From: Aporophyla lueneburgensis | Taxonomy: Eukaryota > Arthropoda > Insecta > Lepidoptera > Noctuidae | DNA length: 64,000 nucleotides | Direction of reading: 5' to 3' | Assembly (NCBI GenBank): GCA_932294355.1 | Contig: OW028733.1 | Coordinates: 4,836,001-4,900,000, forward strand | Position numbers and translations under genes: made by a program | Shown here: positions 44,211 to 55,541 of the stretch, piece by piece | Numbering within the stretch: position 1 is the first letter of the stretch | Layout: each line of letters starts with the position of its first letter | The notes under the pieces: generated by a model | The model's database searches: none | Told to the model about the DNA's origin: nothing | Seen by the model: the letters and a program-made list of their open reading frames with translations, nothing else

Positions 44211-44711
44211 ATTTAGTCGGAATTTAGTAACAATATCGATATTTGACATACAACTCCTTGTCCATTAAGGCAGTCTGGAAAGATAGTAAACCAGATGGCG
44301 ATACTTGGCCAGAAGGATTGGCATTGCCATCGAGTGAGTGTGCCAGACTGGTGGGCACAGGCCCAACTGGCAGTCGCGCACGCTTTGCTCCATATAAAGG
44401 TGTTCTTACTACGTTTAGTTTTCTGTATGAAGCCAAATTCGCGCATTGAGGGGTCAAAAACCGCATATAGAGTACTGTTTTGTATAATGGTTTGTAGATG
44501 CAGCTGTTGATATGCAGTTGTGGAATGTGAAGGTTTATCAACTTTATATATTGGGCCACTTTAACTTGAAAATAATGTCTGGACTTTTAAAGAGACTGTG
44601 ACTTTTAAGGAAACACCGACCTCACTAGTTTAAATATATGATTGATGTGTTAAATGTTTGAGCAAACCTACTGACAGAAATAAAATCATTAATTAAAAAA
44701 ATATTTTAAAA
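44211..44711. other. Spacer, nothing recognised
   Basis: 44285-44420 is richer in G+C and open on both strands, but no product is recognisable and the overlapping frames disagree; probably a decayed unknown repeat. Confidence 0.35.
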
Positions 44712-44945
44712 TCATCATCACCGGTACAGGCGTCAGATGTCCACTGCTGGACGTAGGCCACCCCCAATTTGGGGGGTTTGTCATAATTGTCTCACTTGCA
44801 GGCGGGTTGGCGATCGCAGTCTGGTGGTAAAATATCTACATAAAGACCGCTGCTACCCATTCTTTAGTAATTCCCTTAGTTGCCTTTTAGGACACCCACG
44901 GGAAGAAATGAGGTATTGCTATTCTTTACGTCCGGCACCACACTA
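44712..44945 (-). repeat. (ATG)n-tailed repeat, family D
   Basis: atcatcatcaccggtacagg, then gatgtccactgctggacgta, then ggcgggttggcgatcgcagt, then ttctttacgtccggcaccac: full length and in the same orientation as 613-852. Confidence 0.7.
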
Positions 44946-45525
44946 ACCGACTATTATCTACAACCGACTATTTTAATATTCTTTCCTCAAACCTATTAAC
45001 ACTGGAATTTAAAAAATTGTATTTAAAACCAATTTTAACCGAATAACTGTGAGGCTTCTTGTCATTTCTTCTCCATACGAAAAGATCAATTGGAACCATG
45101 CACGTCGGTTCTAAAGTTTCATAAGGGACCATGTAGGTTTATGTGAATAGAACATTTTTTTTTATTTTGAAAACAGAAAACATAGCGGCTCATGCAAACA
45201 GTTCCATGTCCGCGATGCGGGACAGAATGTATTTGACAATTACTAAAGCCTTTGTGCCGCGGGTGAATCTAGCATTCGAGCCCGCGCGAACTAATGTTTT
45301 TATAGTTTTTTAGACATTCTCTGTTTTCAATGTAATATCCGTATGAATCCCGTGAAACACAATAGGTCGTACGCACAAAACTTGAGAAAGTCACCAAAAA
45401 TAGGTTTTCAAAACTTTTCTTCCATTTCAGAGAATATTACACAACGTGTATTATGGCACATTGACACTTGGTCTTTGGTTTTTTGTTGATGTCAAAGTTT
45501 TTTTGTGAAATCTCTATATCTATAA
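44946..45525. other. Spacer, nothing recognised
   Basis: Mixed sequence with no recognisable repeat or frame. Confidence 0.35.
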
Positions 45526-45788
45526 CTAGCTTCTGCCCGCAACTTCGTCCGCATCAAATTTTTGCTCCCCTGACCCTTCCTGTGGCATCAAATTGCCTGC
45601 ACGTTTTCGTCCATTTTTTGCTGCTGCTCGTCTCCTTTTGATTGTAGCGTGATGTAATAGAGCCTGAAGCCATCCTCAATAAATGAGCTACCCAACACAA
45701 AAATATTTTTTTAATTCGGACTAGTAGTTCCTGGGATTACCGCGTTCAACCCAACAAATAAACAAACTCTTCAGCTTTATAATATAAA
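45526..45788 (-). mobile_element. Lep1-like Helitron, 5' end eroded
   Basis: CTAG at 45526-45529, gcttctgcccgcaacttcgt next to it, and cttcagctttataatat at the other side; the TC end is lost. Confidence 0.65.
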
Positions 45789-46123
45789 TTCGAACAAAGA
45801 TTCTAAACTAGTAAAAATAATGTATCAACAGGTACCTTCCGGTCTGTGATAAAGTGCCAATTTCACTCAAGCAAAAGAATGCATCAGTGAAATGTTTACA
45901 AGAGGCTTTGAACAATAGATGGTAAGCTTTTTATTGTCCGATAACGTTCAGTGGCGTTGCTAGCGACTGAATAAAGAAATAATTTGGTCTTCTTTTTTTT
46001 ACTAACTTAAGACTTGTTACTAGGATTATAGTACATGTTTTGTCTGTGTTAAATGCACACGATGAGATAGCGCCAAATCCACTACATACTTTCTGAACAC
46101 ACTCGACATTTATCATTTCCACA

Positions 46124-46215
46124 GAGGCTTGCTACGTCGTAGCTCGCTTACTAGCTACAGCTGCTACGAATGCTACGATGTCGTAGCAAGCGCTCGCGTA
46201 GAAGCGTCACGTAAA
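46124..46215. repeat. Small palindromic GCTACG-rich element
   Basis: ggcttgctacgtcgtagc on the left pairs imperfectly with gctacgatgtcgtagcaagc on the right. It is about 90 bp and lies just outside the Harbinger end. Probably a tiny MITE remnant. Confidence 0.45.
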
Positions 46216-46696
46216 GCTTGTTGACTATCAGCCGGTTTCTGATTTGAGAAAACTAGCAAATCTCAACTGAGTATTCTCAAATCCTTAAGTATGCTTTTAA
46301 GTATTTTGCGTTTCACAACTGAAAATTGTCTTTTGTCAAACCATAATCAACTGATTATTTACTTAAGTTTTTTGATCAAAGCTAACACGTTCCAATTCAC
46401 GTTCAAAAACCGGTACTTTTCAAAAACTCATAATATTTTTAAATTTTATTATCATAAATTTAAAATAGACTCAAAAATAAATTGTTAATGTTAAATAACA
46501 TCGTTAATTTCAACAAACTACAACAAACTTATGTGAATAGAGTTTGTAATGCATATATTTAAGAAAATAAGTATTTGACGTCTTTGTCTGAACCGAATCG
46601 AGACTGTCAAACTGAAAGTAAATAAATACAAATTTTATTAAAATTCTATTTGTGTTTTTATTTAAACTATCTACATATATAATTGTACGAAATAAG

Positions 46697-49103
46697 ATGG
46701 ATAAATACAAAAAAAAGAGATCGGCAAACTATACTTTAGAGGAAAAAGAAAATCTGCTTTCAATAATAACAAAGTAAGTACATAGCATAATCTGTCTATA
46801 CCGTTCCCACTGGTGGGACACAGGCCTCCTCTCGTTGAGAGGGTGCCGTAATCTACCAAGCGTGCCTAGTGCGGGTTGCTAGATTTCACATGTCTTCGAA
46901 TGCTTGGATCTAGAATATGCCAATTTCCTCACGATGTTTTCCTTTACCGTTTGGAGAGCAGTGGTGGTGAACGAACCTGCCTGGGTTTTAACCCACGACC
47001 TTATAACTCGTAAGTTGGGGCCGATACCACCGGGCCACCACTGCTGCAAGTAAGTACATATTAACCTATTATGTTTACCATAATATAATTTTACGTTTCA
47101 CCACATTACTTATTTAGATGTTTGTGATTATTATTGCTTCAGATATCAAAATCTAATTGAATGCAAAAGGACAGGGACATATCATATACAAAAGAAACAG
47201 GAAGCCTGGAAGTCCATTGCCAACGAGTATAATAGCATCTGCATGACTGGGCCAAGGGATGAAGTAATGCTAAAACAATTTTATAACAATATTAAGCATC
47301 GTGCAAGAAAAGATTCTGCAAATGAGAATGTGAGTATAAAATTTTGTGTCGTCTGTCGTGTCTGTTTTATGTGTTTGCGTCTTGTGTTGTGTGTTTAAGA
47401 TCATTCTTATGTTCAATATTATATTACTCTAAACTATACTGGTCATATTCCCAGTACCTATAGCCGTATCTTATATTAATATAACAGCGAAAGGTCACTC
47501 ATTCATAAATTTGCTCACTGGTTATTTTCAAAAACTGCTGCACCAACAAAGATGAAACTTAGCACAAGGGTAGATTATGAGTACATTTCTGAAAACATTT
47601 CTGACATCCACGCGGGCAAAGCTGCGGGCAAAAGCTAGTAGTAAATTTACATAAGGTTTTTATATTTCAAAGGAAATTTCAGGAAGTTCTGTTTGTCACA
47701 TGCACATTTATACATTTAAAATTATTATTTAGTTATAGACACCACAGTTTGATGCTTACTCGTATCTAGACATTCCCATATTTTTGTAGAATGCGTTAAC
47801 TAAAGGCATCAAAGATGTTGAAATAAAATACTCTACTAACAAATATTTTTCAGAAGCAACGGTACCTTAATACACTGTCAGGTGACACAAATATTGTCCA
47901 AGTCCCCCATCCACCACAAGACAATCAGATTGAGCAACATTTTGATGTGGAAGAGGTAAATAATGACAATGTATAATTCAATAAATCTATTTATAGTGGT
48001 TGTATACTCAGCTAGTCAATTACTTATCTATGTACTTACTCGATTGGCACAGCTTCACAAATGATTTATGCTTTCTTCATTTAATCATGTTTCTGCTTAT
48101 TTATAGATTAAAATATCATGAAACCCTTTAAATTTATATAGCTAATTGTGTTATTTCTTTTCCAGGCTATAGTCGTAAATAATCATACAATAATAAATGA
48201 TTTAAAGAAGAAATGGTCAGCTGATCAGGTAACCTGACACGTGACCAGTAATAATATCAAATCTGGTTCATTTTGGAAGTTGGTTTAACCTTTGGTATCA
48301 ATCTTTTTAGAAAAATTTAAAGAAGACTGGTGGTGGGTCATTCACTCCTCTTTTAACCGATGCTGATCATCAAATACTTTCCATCTTAGATAACCAAATA
48401 CGTCCAGATGAGAATCCATACGATGACGCTGCTGAATATTTTGGTGGGTATCTAAAGATCAATATTTTTCATAACCCACAGAATTATGTACATTTATAGT
48501 ATTATAGCTTGTGCCCGCGACTTCGTCCGCGTCAAATTGCTCCCCTGACACTTCCCGTCGCATCGAATTGCCTACCAGTTTTCGTCCATCCTTTCTTTGC
48601 AGCTCCGCTCCTTTCGATCGTAGCGTGATGATATATAGCCTTCCTCAATAAGTAGGCTACCCAACACTAAAATCATTTTTCAATTCAGAACAGTAGTTCC
48701 TGAGATTACCGCGTTCAACCAACCAAACAAACTTTTCAGCTTTATAATATTAGTATAGTAATATAAAATTATTTTTTCAGGAGAACAAATTGAAAGAGAG
48801 CCTTCCAAAGAGTCCAACCCATTACCAGAATTAAATCCTCTACCGGAACCTCCTAACCCAAAACCTATGTTAAGGAAACGAAAACTTGTGGCTAAGCGAA
48901 AAAACACGACAATAGATAACTTACCACTAACAAAGCATTCGGCTGAAGCTCTAAAGAAGATTTATTTTAAGAAAAAAATTGAACTTGCGTATTACCAAAA
49001 AAGAAATGAGATGCAAAAATTTAGATTTGAACAAAAAAAACATGAACTGGAAATGCAAATTTTAAAAAACCAATTGGAAAAGGCTAATAGGGATTTGATG
49101 TAG
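46697..49103 (+). CDS. PIF/Harbinger Myb/SANT-like DNA-binding protein, six exons
   Basis: Exons 46697-46773, 47143-47329, 47854-47955, 48166-48228, 48311-48443 and 48781-49103 join into 885 nt (294 residues plus stop). Every intron is GT...AG and all phases fit (2, 0, 0, 0, 1). Residues about 12-85 form a three-helix Myb/SANT-like domain: YTLEEKENLLSIIT, then KKQEAWKSIANEYNS with W48, then LKQFYNNIKHRARK. The middle is acidic and variable. The last 60 residues (KKIYFKKKIELAYYQKRNEM onward) are a charged coiled coil. In this superfamily the Myb-like protein binds transposon ends and brings the transposase into the nucleus; that role is known for relatives and inferred here. Host genes with similar domains exist, but the position inside the TIRs next to a transposase makes a transposon gene far likelier. 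Confidence 0.85.
46790..47046 (-). mobile_element. tRNA-derived SINE in intron 1 of the Myb-like gene
   Basis: Minus strand: an A-box-like tggcccggtggtat and B-box-like gggttaaaaccca, then the aaggaaaacatcgtgaggaa body. A second copy is at 52172-52430. It lies wholly within the intron. Confidence 0.65.
47500..47638 (+). mobile_element. Helitron 3' part in intron 2 of the Myb-like gene
   Basis: ctgacatccacgcgggcaaa, then gctgcgggcaaaagCTAG ending at 47638 before T. Related to 52463-52768. The 5' end is unclear. Confidence 0.6.
48504..48758 (-). mobile_element. Lep1-like Helitron in intron 5 of the Myb-like gene
   Basis: gcttgtgcccgcgacttcgt to cagctttataatattagtat. It ends about 20 bp before the acceptor ttttttcag of exon 6, which it leaves intact. 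Confidence 0.7.
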
Positions 49104-49188
49104 TAAATAACCTTATTTATGTAAGCATACTTATTACGAATAGCTGGGATTTATAAAATATTGTGCTGTGATTTCTACTTATTAGTGA

Positions 49189-49699
49189 TCTACACTAATA
49201 TTATAAAGAGGAAAAATTTGTATTTTTGTTTGTTTGTTTGTAATGGATAAACTCAAAAACTACTGAACTGATTTTAAAAATTCTTTCACCATTAGAAAGC
49301 TACATTATCTGCAAGTAACATAGGTTATATTTTGTTTTAGAAAAAAATAGGGGTCCGTAAGATATTTGGGTTTTTCGGACCCAAGGTGTAAAAAAACATC
49401 CAAAAAGTTCCTTATTAATGTGTTTTCTAAGTACCAGGTAGTCATAACTTGGTAAGACCTCATCTAACATGGGTGTGTGGTAGCTAGAAAACGCTTTATG
49501 TCTTGGAAGTACAAGGTTGGCATAATTTGGTAGGAGCTCACCTATCATGGGTGTGTGGTAGCTAGAAAACGCTTTATGCCTTCAAAGTACCACTTTGTCA
49601 TAACTTGGTCTAACATGGGTATATGGTACTAGGTGCTCTTTGTTTTGTGTCGGTGGGATCTGATAAGTTAACAAAACATTTATTGATTGGGTCAGCTAG
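49189..49699 (+). mobile_element. Non-autonomous Helitron with internal 78-bp repeats, inside Harbinger
   Basis: TC at 49189-49190 after A; gggtcagCTAG ends at 49699 before T. Internal units (gaaaacgctttatg) at 49487 and 49565 are 78 bp apart. It sits between the two Harbinger genes. Confidence 0.8.
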
Positions 49700-49751
49700 T
49701 TATTATATTAAACTGCACCTGTTTATTTTATATTATGTGTCTTGATAATCC

Positions 49752-49909
49752 TGTCAGGGTCGCGGAATTGATCGAAAGAGTTACCGTGGCCCTAGCATAT
49801 GCAACTGAAGGAACACGGGTAGGTTTTAGTCGGTAAAAGTCTGACACGCCCTTCCGCTCTAGCCAGAGCGGGAGACGTCATTTTATGATTTTCCCACCCA
49901 AAAAAAAAG
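49752..49909 (+). repeat. R1-type 3' tail copy with A run, inside Harbinger
   Basis: ctgtcagggtcgcggaattg, then ggcaactgaaggaacacggg, then ggtaaaagtctgacacgccc, ending aaaaaaaa. Same family as 24355-24524. Confidence 0.7.
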
Positions 49910-50110
49910 GTGTCTTGATAATATTATGTATCTTCGATTTATGATAAAAATGTAAGTGATTGCTACATACAACTGTATTCGTGTTCATTTAATGATTATT
50001 GTAAATACCTACCTATTTCTAATTTTGTATGACGTAACTAATTAAACTAGGAGTAAATAAAAATATTCCAGTACCTAAATTTTTTTTTATTGTAGTACAT
50101 ATTTAAACAT

Positions 50111-51163
50111 TTATTGGGTAAAATAACTATGTACAATGGATGTTCTGACAGCAAAATTTTGGGTATTTAACACTTGAGGTAATTGTCCATCACTCTCTTC
50201 TTGTAGATTTTCATCATATTCCACGATGTAGTCATCAAGATGAAGTGTCATGTTGTGAAGAACAGCACACGCCACAATCACCTTCAACACTTTTGGAAGT
50301 TTTAATTGGATTCCTGAATGTAGGCATGGAAATCTTCTTTTAAGAACACCAAAACACCTTTCAATTGTGTTTCGTGTTGCTATCTGGGCTCTGTTATATG
50401 CTTCTTGGGATGGACAGGCAGGGTTCAGAAAGGGTGTCATGAGATACTTAAGGCATGGGTAACCACTATCCCCGAGAATAAGGTATGACCCATATCTGCC
50501 AACTTCAAATTGAGCTGCAAGTGGTGAATCGTTCCAAATAGTAGTGTCGTGCACGGAGCCTGGCCAACGTGCAATGACACTGGTAATGTGTAAATTGGCA
50601 TCACAGATGGCTTGAACATTAATAGAAAAAAAACCTTTTCTGTTCCGATACAGCTCAGCTCTGCTCCCTCCTGGTGAATTTATTTTTATGTGCGTGCAGT
50701 CTACAGCACCTATGACTCTAGGGAATCCAGCTATGTCATAGAATCGTGCCGCCACTGATGGTCTCTCCTGTGCAGTGGGCATACGGACATATTGCCTTCT
50801 TAGTGATGCTATCGCACTAGTCACCCTATCTACCACGCGGCACACTGTCGCCTTGCTCACATTCACGGTGTCCCCCACAACAGCTTGAAAGCTACCAGTC
50901 GCGTAAAACCTTAATGCTATTAGTAGCTGCAACATGGGAGGAATGCAGTCCCGCCGCTGTATACGGCAGGTCAGTTTATGCTTTATTTTGTTAAAAATAA
51001 ATCTAACCGACGTCTTTGTAAAGCGGAACCGACTTTTGAATTGTTCGTCGCTCATCGTGATGAATACGTTTGGCCGATGTCCTACTATTCTTCTGCGTGG
51101 TGGTCTGCGCTGAGGCATCTCCAAAGACGACAGGGAAGTATCGTCGTCACTCATTACGATCAA
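50111..51163 (-). CDS. PIF/Harbinger transposase (HARBI1-like DDE nuclease)
   Basis: 350 residues, uninterrupted and single-exon. It would cut and join the transposon ends in the nucleus. N-terminal basic segment (RRPPRRRIVGHRP), then a helix-turn-helix-like part (FTKTSVRFIFNKI and DTVNVSKATVCRVVDRV), then the DDE_4-type catalytic core: D155 in VIGAVDCTH, D232 in LILGDSGYP and E268 in TRNTIERCFGVLKRRF, with the conserved PGSVHD between. Length and motif order are those of the family. The ATG at 51163 or the one at codon 4 could start it; the difference is three residues. The stop codon overlaps an AATAAA, so a poly(A) signal follows directly. Convergent with the Myb-like gene. A host-domesticated HARBI1 gene is the alternative, but the flanking inverted repeats argue for a transposon. 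Confidence 0.93.
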   Translation of the reverse strand: MIVMSDDDTSLSSLEMPQRRPPRRRIVGHRPNVFITMSDEQFKSRFRFTKTSVRFIFNKIKHKLTCRIQRRDCIPPMLQLLIALRFYATGSFQAVVGDTVNVSKATVCRVVDRVTSAIASLRRQYVRMPTAQERPSVAARFYDIAGFPRVIGAVDCTHIKINSPGGSRAELYRNRKGFFSINVQAICDANLHITSVIARWPGSVHDTTIWNDSPLAAQFEVGRYGSYLILGDSGYPCLKYLMTPFLNPACPSQEAYNRAQIATRNTIERCFGVLKRRFPCLHSGIQLKLPKVLKVIVACAVLHNMTLHLDDYIVEYDENLQEESDGQLPQVLNTQNFAVRTSIVHSYFTQ

Positions 51164-51499
51164 AATCTCTAGTTTCTTTATCTGATTACGGTTTGAGTAG
51201 CCGAAATTGGTGTGTCAACTTTCAACTGCGTAACTTGACGTTGATGATGCTTTGAGTATTGTCAAACATGTATTTTTTAATTCAGAAACGCAAAATCATG
51301 AGTTAAGTATGCGTTGTGTCAAATTTGAGTAAACGTCCTACGAATTTAACCATGCGTTGTGTCAAATTTGATTAAATGATCAAATCTTGATTAGAGTTTG
51401 AAAAACTCAATTCAGAAACGAAAAAGTGTTTAAGTAATACTTAAATACTGATCAAGGCGTTCTCAAATTCAAATACTTAATTCAGAAACCGGGGGTATG

Positions 51500-52012
51500 T
51501 TTGTTTATTCACATTATATTTTAAATGAATGTCACAATTTAATCAATTTATAAATATTACAAATCCACATAATACACCAAAAGTGTCGTGACGGTAAAAA
51601 TGTTATACTTATTTTGGTCTAGTTCACATTTGACAAAAGTGCAGAGAAAAACATGCGATAAAGTTTCAAAAAACTACTGTTCTTTTTCAGAAATTGTTAA
51701 AATGGGAGAATAATATTTTTTAAACTTAAGTGTTACTAAAACCATGGTGTTTTTACCTAAACACTACCAAAGAAAATGTCTCTCAGCATAATTATAGAAA
51801 CCATTAGCGGTTAACTTGACGAAAGTTTTTACAATAAATCATTTCGTTTCCGAAAATGTTTAATTTTAATGGCATATTTTCCTAGTTAGATTGTACAAGA
51901 AACCTAGGCAGGTTAAGAGTCAGTCTCCATTTCGAAGATTAGTTATTTTTGAAAAAGTGAATACACAGTAATATCCTCCTGCTACCCTCATGTGTCTCAA
52001 AATAATCTGACT
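51500..52012. other. Spacer, nothing recognised
   Basis: AT-rich; no feature seen. Confidence 0.4.
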
Positions 52013-52170
52013 GCCGGGGTCGCGTGATTGTTCGAAAGAGATACCGTGACCCTGGCACATGGGCAACTGATGGAACACGGGTGGGTTTTAGTCAGTAAAA
52101 GTCTGACACGACCTCCCGCTCCGCCCAGAGCGGGAGAAGTCATTTGATGATTTCCCATCCTGAAAAAAAA
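52013..52170 (+). repeat. R1-type 3' tail copy with A run
   Basis: ctgccggggtcgcgtgattg through agtcagtaaaagtctgacac to catcctgaaaaaaaaa. Same family as 24355-24524; the following SINE starts in its A tail. Confidence 0.7.
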
Positions 52171-52171
52171 A

Positions 52172-52430
52172 ATATGCCCACTACTGGGATACAGGCCTGG
52201 TCTCTTCGAGAGGAAGTTGGCTGTAATGTACCATGCGGGCCCAGTGCGAGTTAGTACATGTCTTCAAATTTTTGGTTCTTGGACATGCCGGTTTCCTCGC
52301 GATGTTTTCCTTCACCATTTTGAAAGCAGTGGTGAGGTTTTATTCACGAAATACCAGTCTGAGTTCGAACCTACGACACACGACTCGTAAGTCGTGGTCG
52401 TTTCCACTGAGCCATAACTGCTCCTGCACC
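52172..52430 (-). mobile_element. tRNA-derived SINE
   Basis: Minus strand: A-box-like tggctcagtggaaac and B-box ggttcgaactcag, then the aggaaaacatcgcgaggaaa body. Same family as 46790-47046. Confidence 0.7.
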
Positions 52431-52462
52431 AGTAATTAATTACCATCATAACACACATGTTA

Positions 52463-52768
52463 TCTATACAAATAAATAAAACTGAAGTGTCTGTTTGTAA
52501 TTTAAAATAAACAGCTTTTCACTAAATACATATGAAAGTAAATACGGTACTTACACAAAAAAAAAAAAACTTTTGTCTCTCTGTCTGTTTGTTCCGGCTA
52601 ATCTCATAAATGGCTGGACCGATTTTGATGTGACTTTCATTGGCAGGTAGCTGATGTAATAAGGACTAACTTAGACTACTTTTATTTTATAAAAAAATCT
52701 TTTATTTTACAAAAATACCTGCGTGCATTTCCGACATCCACGCGGGCGAAGCCGCGGGCAAAAACTAG
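52463..52768 (+). mobile_element. Non-autonomous Helitron
   Basis: TC at 52463-52464 after A; cgcgggcgaagccgcg hairpin, then ggcaaaaaCTAG ending at 52768 before T. Minus-strand relative at 58963-59265; 3' remnants at 1955, 18440, 35335 and 47500. Confidence 0.8.
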
Positions 52769-53534
52769 TTTAATAATAGTAATGGTTTGTGTATCATGGT
52801 CTCTGGCGACTTGACATTTTTGAGAACGCGTTTGTTTTCATACCAAACAGAAAATGCAAAACCGATTTCCATAAAAAATATTACAAATTTTTGGGTAACC
52901 ATTTGATAGAATACAAAGACTGAGGTTCAAACTCCATCAACTAATTGGACCGATGCATAGGGCATGATATCAATATTTGTGATTGGTTTCCTGTGTTTTT
53001 TCCTATTGATAGTTTAATGTTTTACCTTTAAAACAAAACGAATTCATTTTTAGCAATGTGCAAACATTTCAGATATTGTGTTTAGTATTGTAGAGAAATA
53101 CGTCACGTAAGTACATAGTTCATGCAGCAAGTATGCCTTCATAATACACTAATTGGAGTTAAGACCTTTACGAGCTTCGTAAAACAAAAGCTTCAGTCAT
53201 AACAAGACAGAAAGCGAGTTCCCGGAGAGTAGGAATTAAATTTTCCCTGAAATGTTCATAATGCACCATTATGCTATTATTTTTTTGTTGAGTATTTAAG
53301 GTACCATTTATTTGCTCAGCGTACAGTACTGCTTGTTGCACTAACAACTTCGCAATCAGAAATACTAGCGTTTCTGAATAATATCAGTATTTTCTCCAGT
53401 GGAACACTAACGTACAATTTACTCATTTCATTATGCTTGTATATGTTGTGCTATATCTTTATGTCGACTGAATAAATGGCTGATTTATTTATTTCTATTA
53501 AAAGTAACAAATAACACGACTTAAAAGTGTTTAT
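52769..53534. other. Spacer, nothing recognised
   Basis: No repeat or frame recognised. Confidence 0.4.
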
Positions 53535-53870
53535 CAACTCAGGAAGAACTCCCGCTTCCTCTAACTTTCTCCAAAGAAGTATGCGACCAGATCAAGATCC
53601 ATGGAGAGGTCGAGAAAGCAATCATACGTAGGTGTTATCCTTCACAGCCCACTTTAGACACAAGATGGCACTCTCAGTAGATAGTCCGGATCGAAATGCA
53701 AACCGATTGTCATGCAGCTGAACAAAGGTATTCAGTTGTCAGTTAAGCAGGCTGTTAAGAACTTTTGCGATCACCCCGTAACCAAAGAAATTGGCCTGTA
53801 GTTATTTAAATACGCGATTTCACCCGTTTTATTTTTAACAATGGGCATTATTTCCCTAACTATGTAACTC
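53535..53870 (-). pseudogene. Reverse transcriptase core fragment of a non-LTR element
   Basis: Minus strand from 53870: REIMPIVKNKTGEIA, then NNYRPISLVTG, followed after a frame change by ACLTDN-type and IPLFSCMTIGLHF-type text, then CFLDLSMDLDL. NNYRPIS is RT motif 1-2 and FLDLS...D is the first catalytic motif. Many stops. This differs in family from the ORF2 at 13-16 kb. Confidence 0.65.
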
Positions 53871-53879
53871 AGTGAGTAA

Positions 53880-54175
53880 AAGAAGATGTAGAGAAAAATA
53901 CAAAAATGAGTAGGAGGATGGTATGAGAGACAAGGATACTAATGAAAGAGATTTACATGACAGATATGAGTGGAAACACCGTATTGAGACGCCCGAGATG
54001 GGCGTATAGTGACCGTTACGGTGATGTTCTTCAGTGCCTTGCCGTGTCTTGCAACGTGCACGTGTATATAACTAGATGTGAGAGAGTAAACGAAGCAAAA
54101 TGAGTATCTAAGGATTGCAGGTGATGGCATTCTTAAGTTCCTGCCTACCCTATGGGAAGAAAGAGTGAGGCTATA
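53880..54175 (+). pseudogene. Family B ORF2 C-terminus
   Basis: gaaagagatttacatgacag, tatgagtggaaacaccg, gatgttcttcagtgcc and gttcctgcctaccctatggg match 63050-63280 in order with many differences. A shorter piece of the same end lies at about 54868-54905. Confidence 0.6.
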
Positions 54176-54469
54176 TATCTACAAATCGGTATACGTAGCG
54201 AGGTATAAAACTGGTTATACTTTTCTGAGAAAGCGACGCGGGTACGTAAGTCGTGTGGTGGCGAACCGAATTTTGAGGACGTTAACGCCCACTGCCCAGC
54301 GGTTTGACGATTATCAGGTTCAGTTTGAGAAGCTCTGTAAAGGTTTAACTTTAAAAGTCAAACAGAATTTCGGCGCTGGGCTTATACCTATTGACCGAAC
54401 TATAGACAGGTCTTTACAATTAAAGATTTATTAACAACACTACTCTTTAACCTTTTATTTCCCAGTAGC
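54176..54469. other. Spacer with an unrecognised 89-codon open frame
   Basis: The plus-strand frame 54165-54434 (LRTLTPTAQRFDDYQVQFEK) has no domain I know. It may be a remnant, perhaps of a retroelement, but I cannot support a function. Confidence 0.3.
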
Positions 54470-54625
54470 AACCCGTAGCCTGGATTCATGCCCGGTTGAT
54501 GGCAAGAGGCTCGCCCCTATTACATGGGACTTAAACATAAAAATATGGGGCGAAATGTGGGTATACATGCTAAGGTATACCTCTGCCTAACCCTGGAGGG
54601 ACTGTAGGCATGATGTTATGTGTCT
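54470..54625 (+). repeat. Dispersed repeat ending gtgatgttatg-like
   Basis: ccgtagcctggattcatgcc, then tacctctgcctaaccctgg, then gtaggcatgatgttatgtg; the last part recurs at 63385-63460. Probably a retrotransposon 3' end. Confidence 0.45.
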
Positions 54626-55241
54626 TTAATTGTAGTACTCGATAATATACCGTAGACACATACTTTGTAAGACAAACGGAATGCAGACATCGTATTTGGG
54701 TGGATCCTCATTTTCTTTTCTCAGTGTCAAGGTCGGCCATATTGCTCCGCATTGCGGTCTAGATCCTATGCGGGCTAATAATAATAAAAAACAGGATTCG
54801 GTACATTTCTGTTTAGTGATATTGTTCGTACCTAAGATACGGAGGTGAAAAGTGAGTTGAGAGTGTTCTGTAGTTTCTACCTACCCCATGGGAGAAAGAC
54901 GTGAGTTTATGTTTGTATAATATACACATAATTATGAGTTGAAATTAGTTAATTCCACATTAACTAATTTTGCTTGGCGTCGCGCGGTTACGGGTTTCCC
55001 GCCACGACAGACTTTTTGGGTCGTTTTCCTTGTTGATATTTCTGGCTTCTATTTCTATTTTTAGAATTGCGTATTCTCATATTCTTATTTTGTTTTATAA
55101 CTATTCCTGTTCGTCATTGTTACATTTTATGCACGATGTAACAAAGGTTGCCAATCATACTGTTAAAAACATTATTATACTGGTTTGCACTGTAAAATAC
55201 GTCTTATACCAAAAAAAACCACTGAATCATGGTATAAAAAA
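54626..55241. other. Spacer, nothing recognised
   Basis: Only the short family B end at about 54868-54905 stands out. Confidence 0.35.
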
Positions 55242-55541
55242 TCTATACTAATATAATAAAGCAGAAGAGTTTGTTTGTCAGTTGTTTGTTTGTTTGTTTA
55301 ATTGAACGCGCTAATCTCAGGAACTAGTGATCCGAATTGAAAAATTCTTTTTGTGTTGGGTAGCCTATTTATTGAGGAAGATTATAGGCTATGTAACATT
55401 ACGCTACAACCAAGAAGAGCGGAGCAGTAATGTAAAATGTTGCAATAACGGGGAAAATCGCACGGGTAGGCGATTCGACGCGACGGGAAGGGTCGGGGGA
55501 ACAAGAAATTTAACGCAGACGAAGTCGCGGGCAGAAGCTAG
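55242..55541 (+). mobile_element. Lep1-like Helitron, both ends intact
   Basis: aTCTATACTAATATAATAAAG at the left, cgcgggcagaagCTAG|T at the right (55538-55541); A and T flank it. 300 bp, non-coding. This is the best reference copy of the family in the window. Confidence 0.85.

Larger units (their letters stand above)
46229..51495. mobile_element. PIF/Harbinger DNA transposon, two genes, 5,267 bp
   Basis: The inferred ends are CAGCCGGTTTCTGATTTGAG on the left and, inverted, CCCCCGGTTTCTGAATTAAG on the right (10 identical bases in the core CCGGTTTCTG). TAT flanks both sides (46226-46228, 51496-51498), a 3-bp duplication as expected for this superfamily, although the outermost three bases of the TIR do not match perfectly. 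Inside are the two genes that define PIF/Harbinger elements, convergent: a Myb/SANT-like protein (+) and a DDE transposase (minus). Smaller elements sit in introns 1, 2 and 5 and between the genes. Confidence 0.75.

Noticed and set aside
44213..44559. Overlapping frames on both strands as a host exon
   Set aside because: The frames conflict, no splice sites or domain support either, and the region is flanked by repeats.
54165..54434. An 89-codon frame as a small gene
   Set aside because: No recognisable domain and it starts within a family B retrotransposon tail; kept only as an unexplained open frame.
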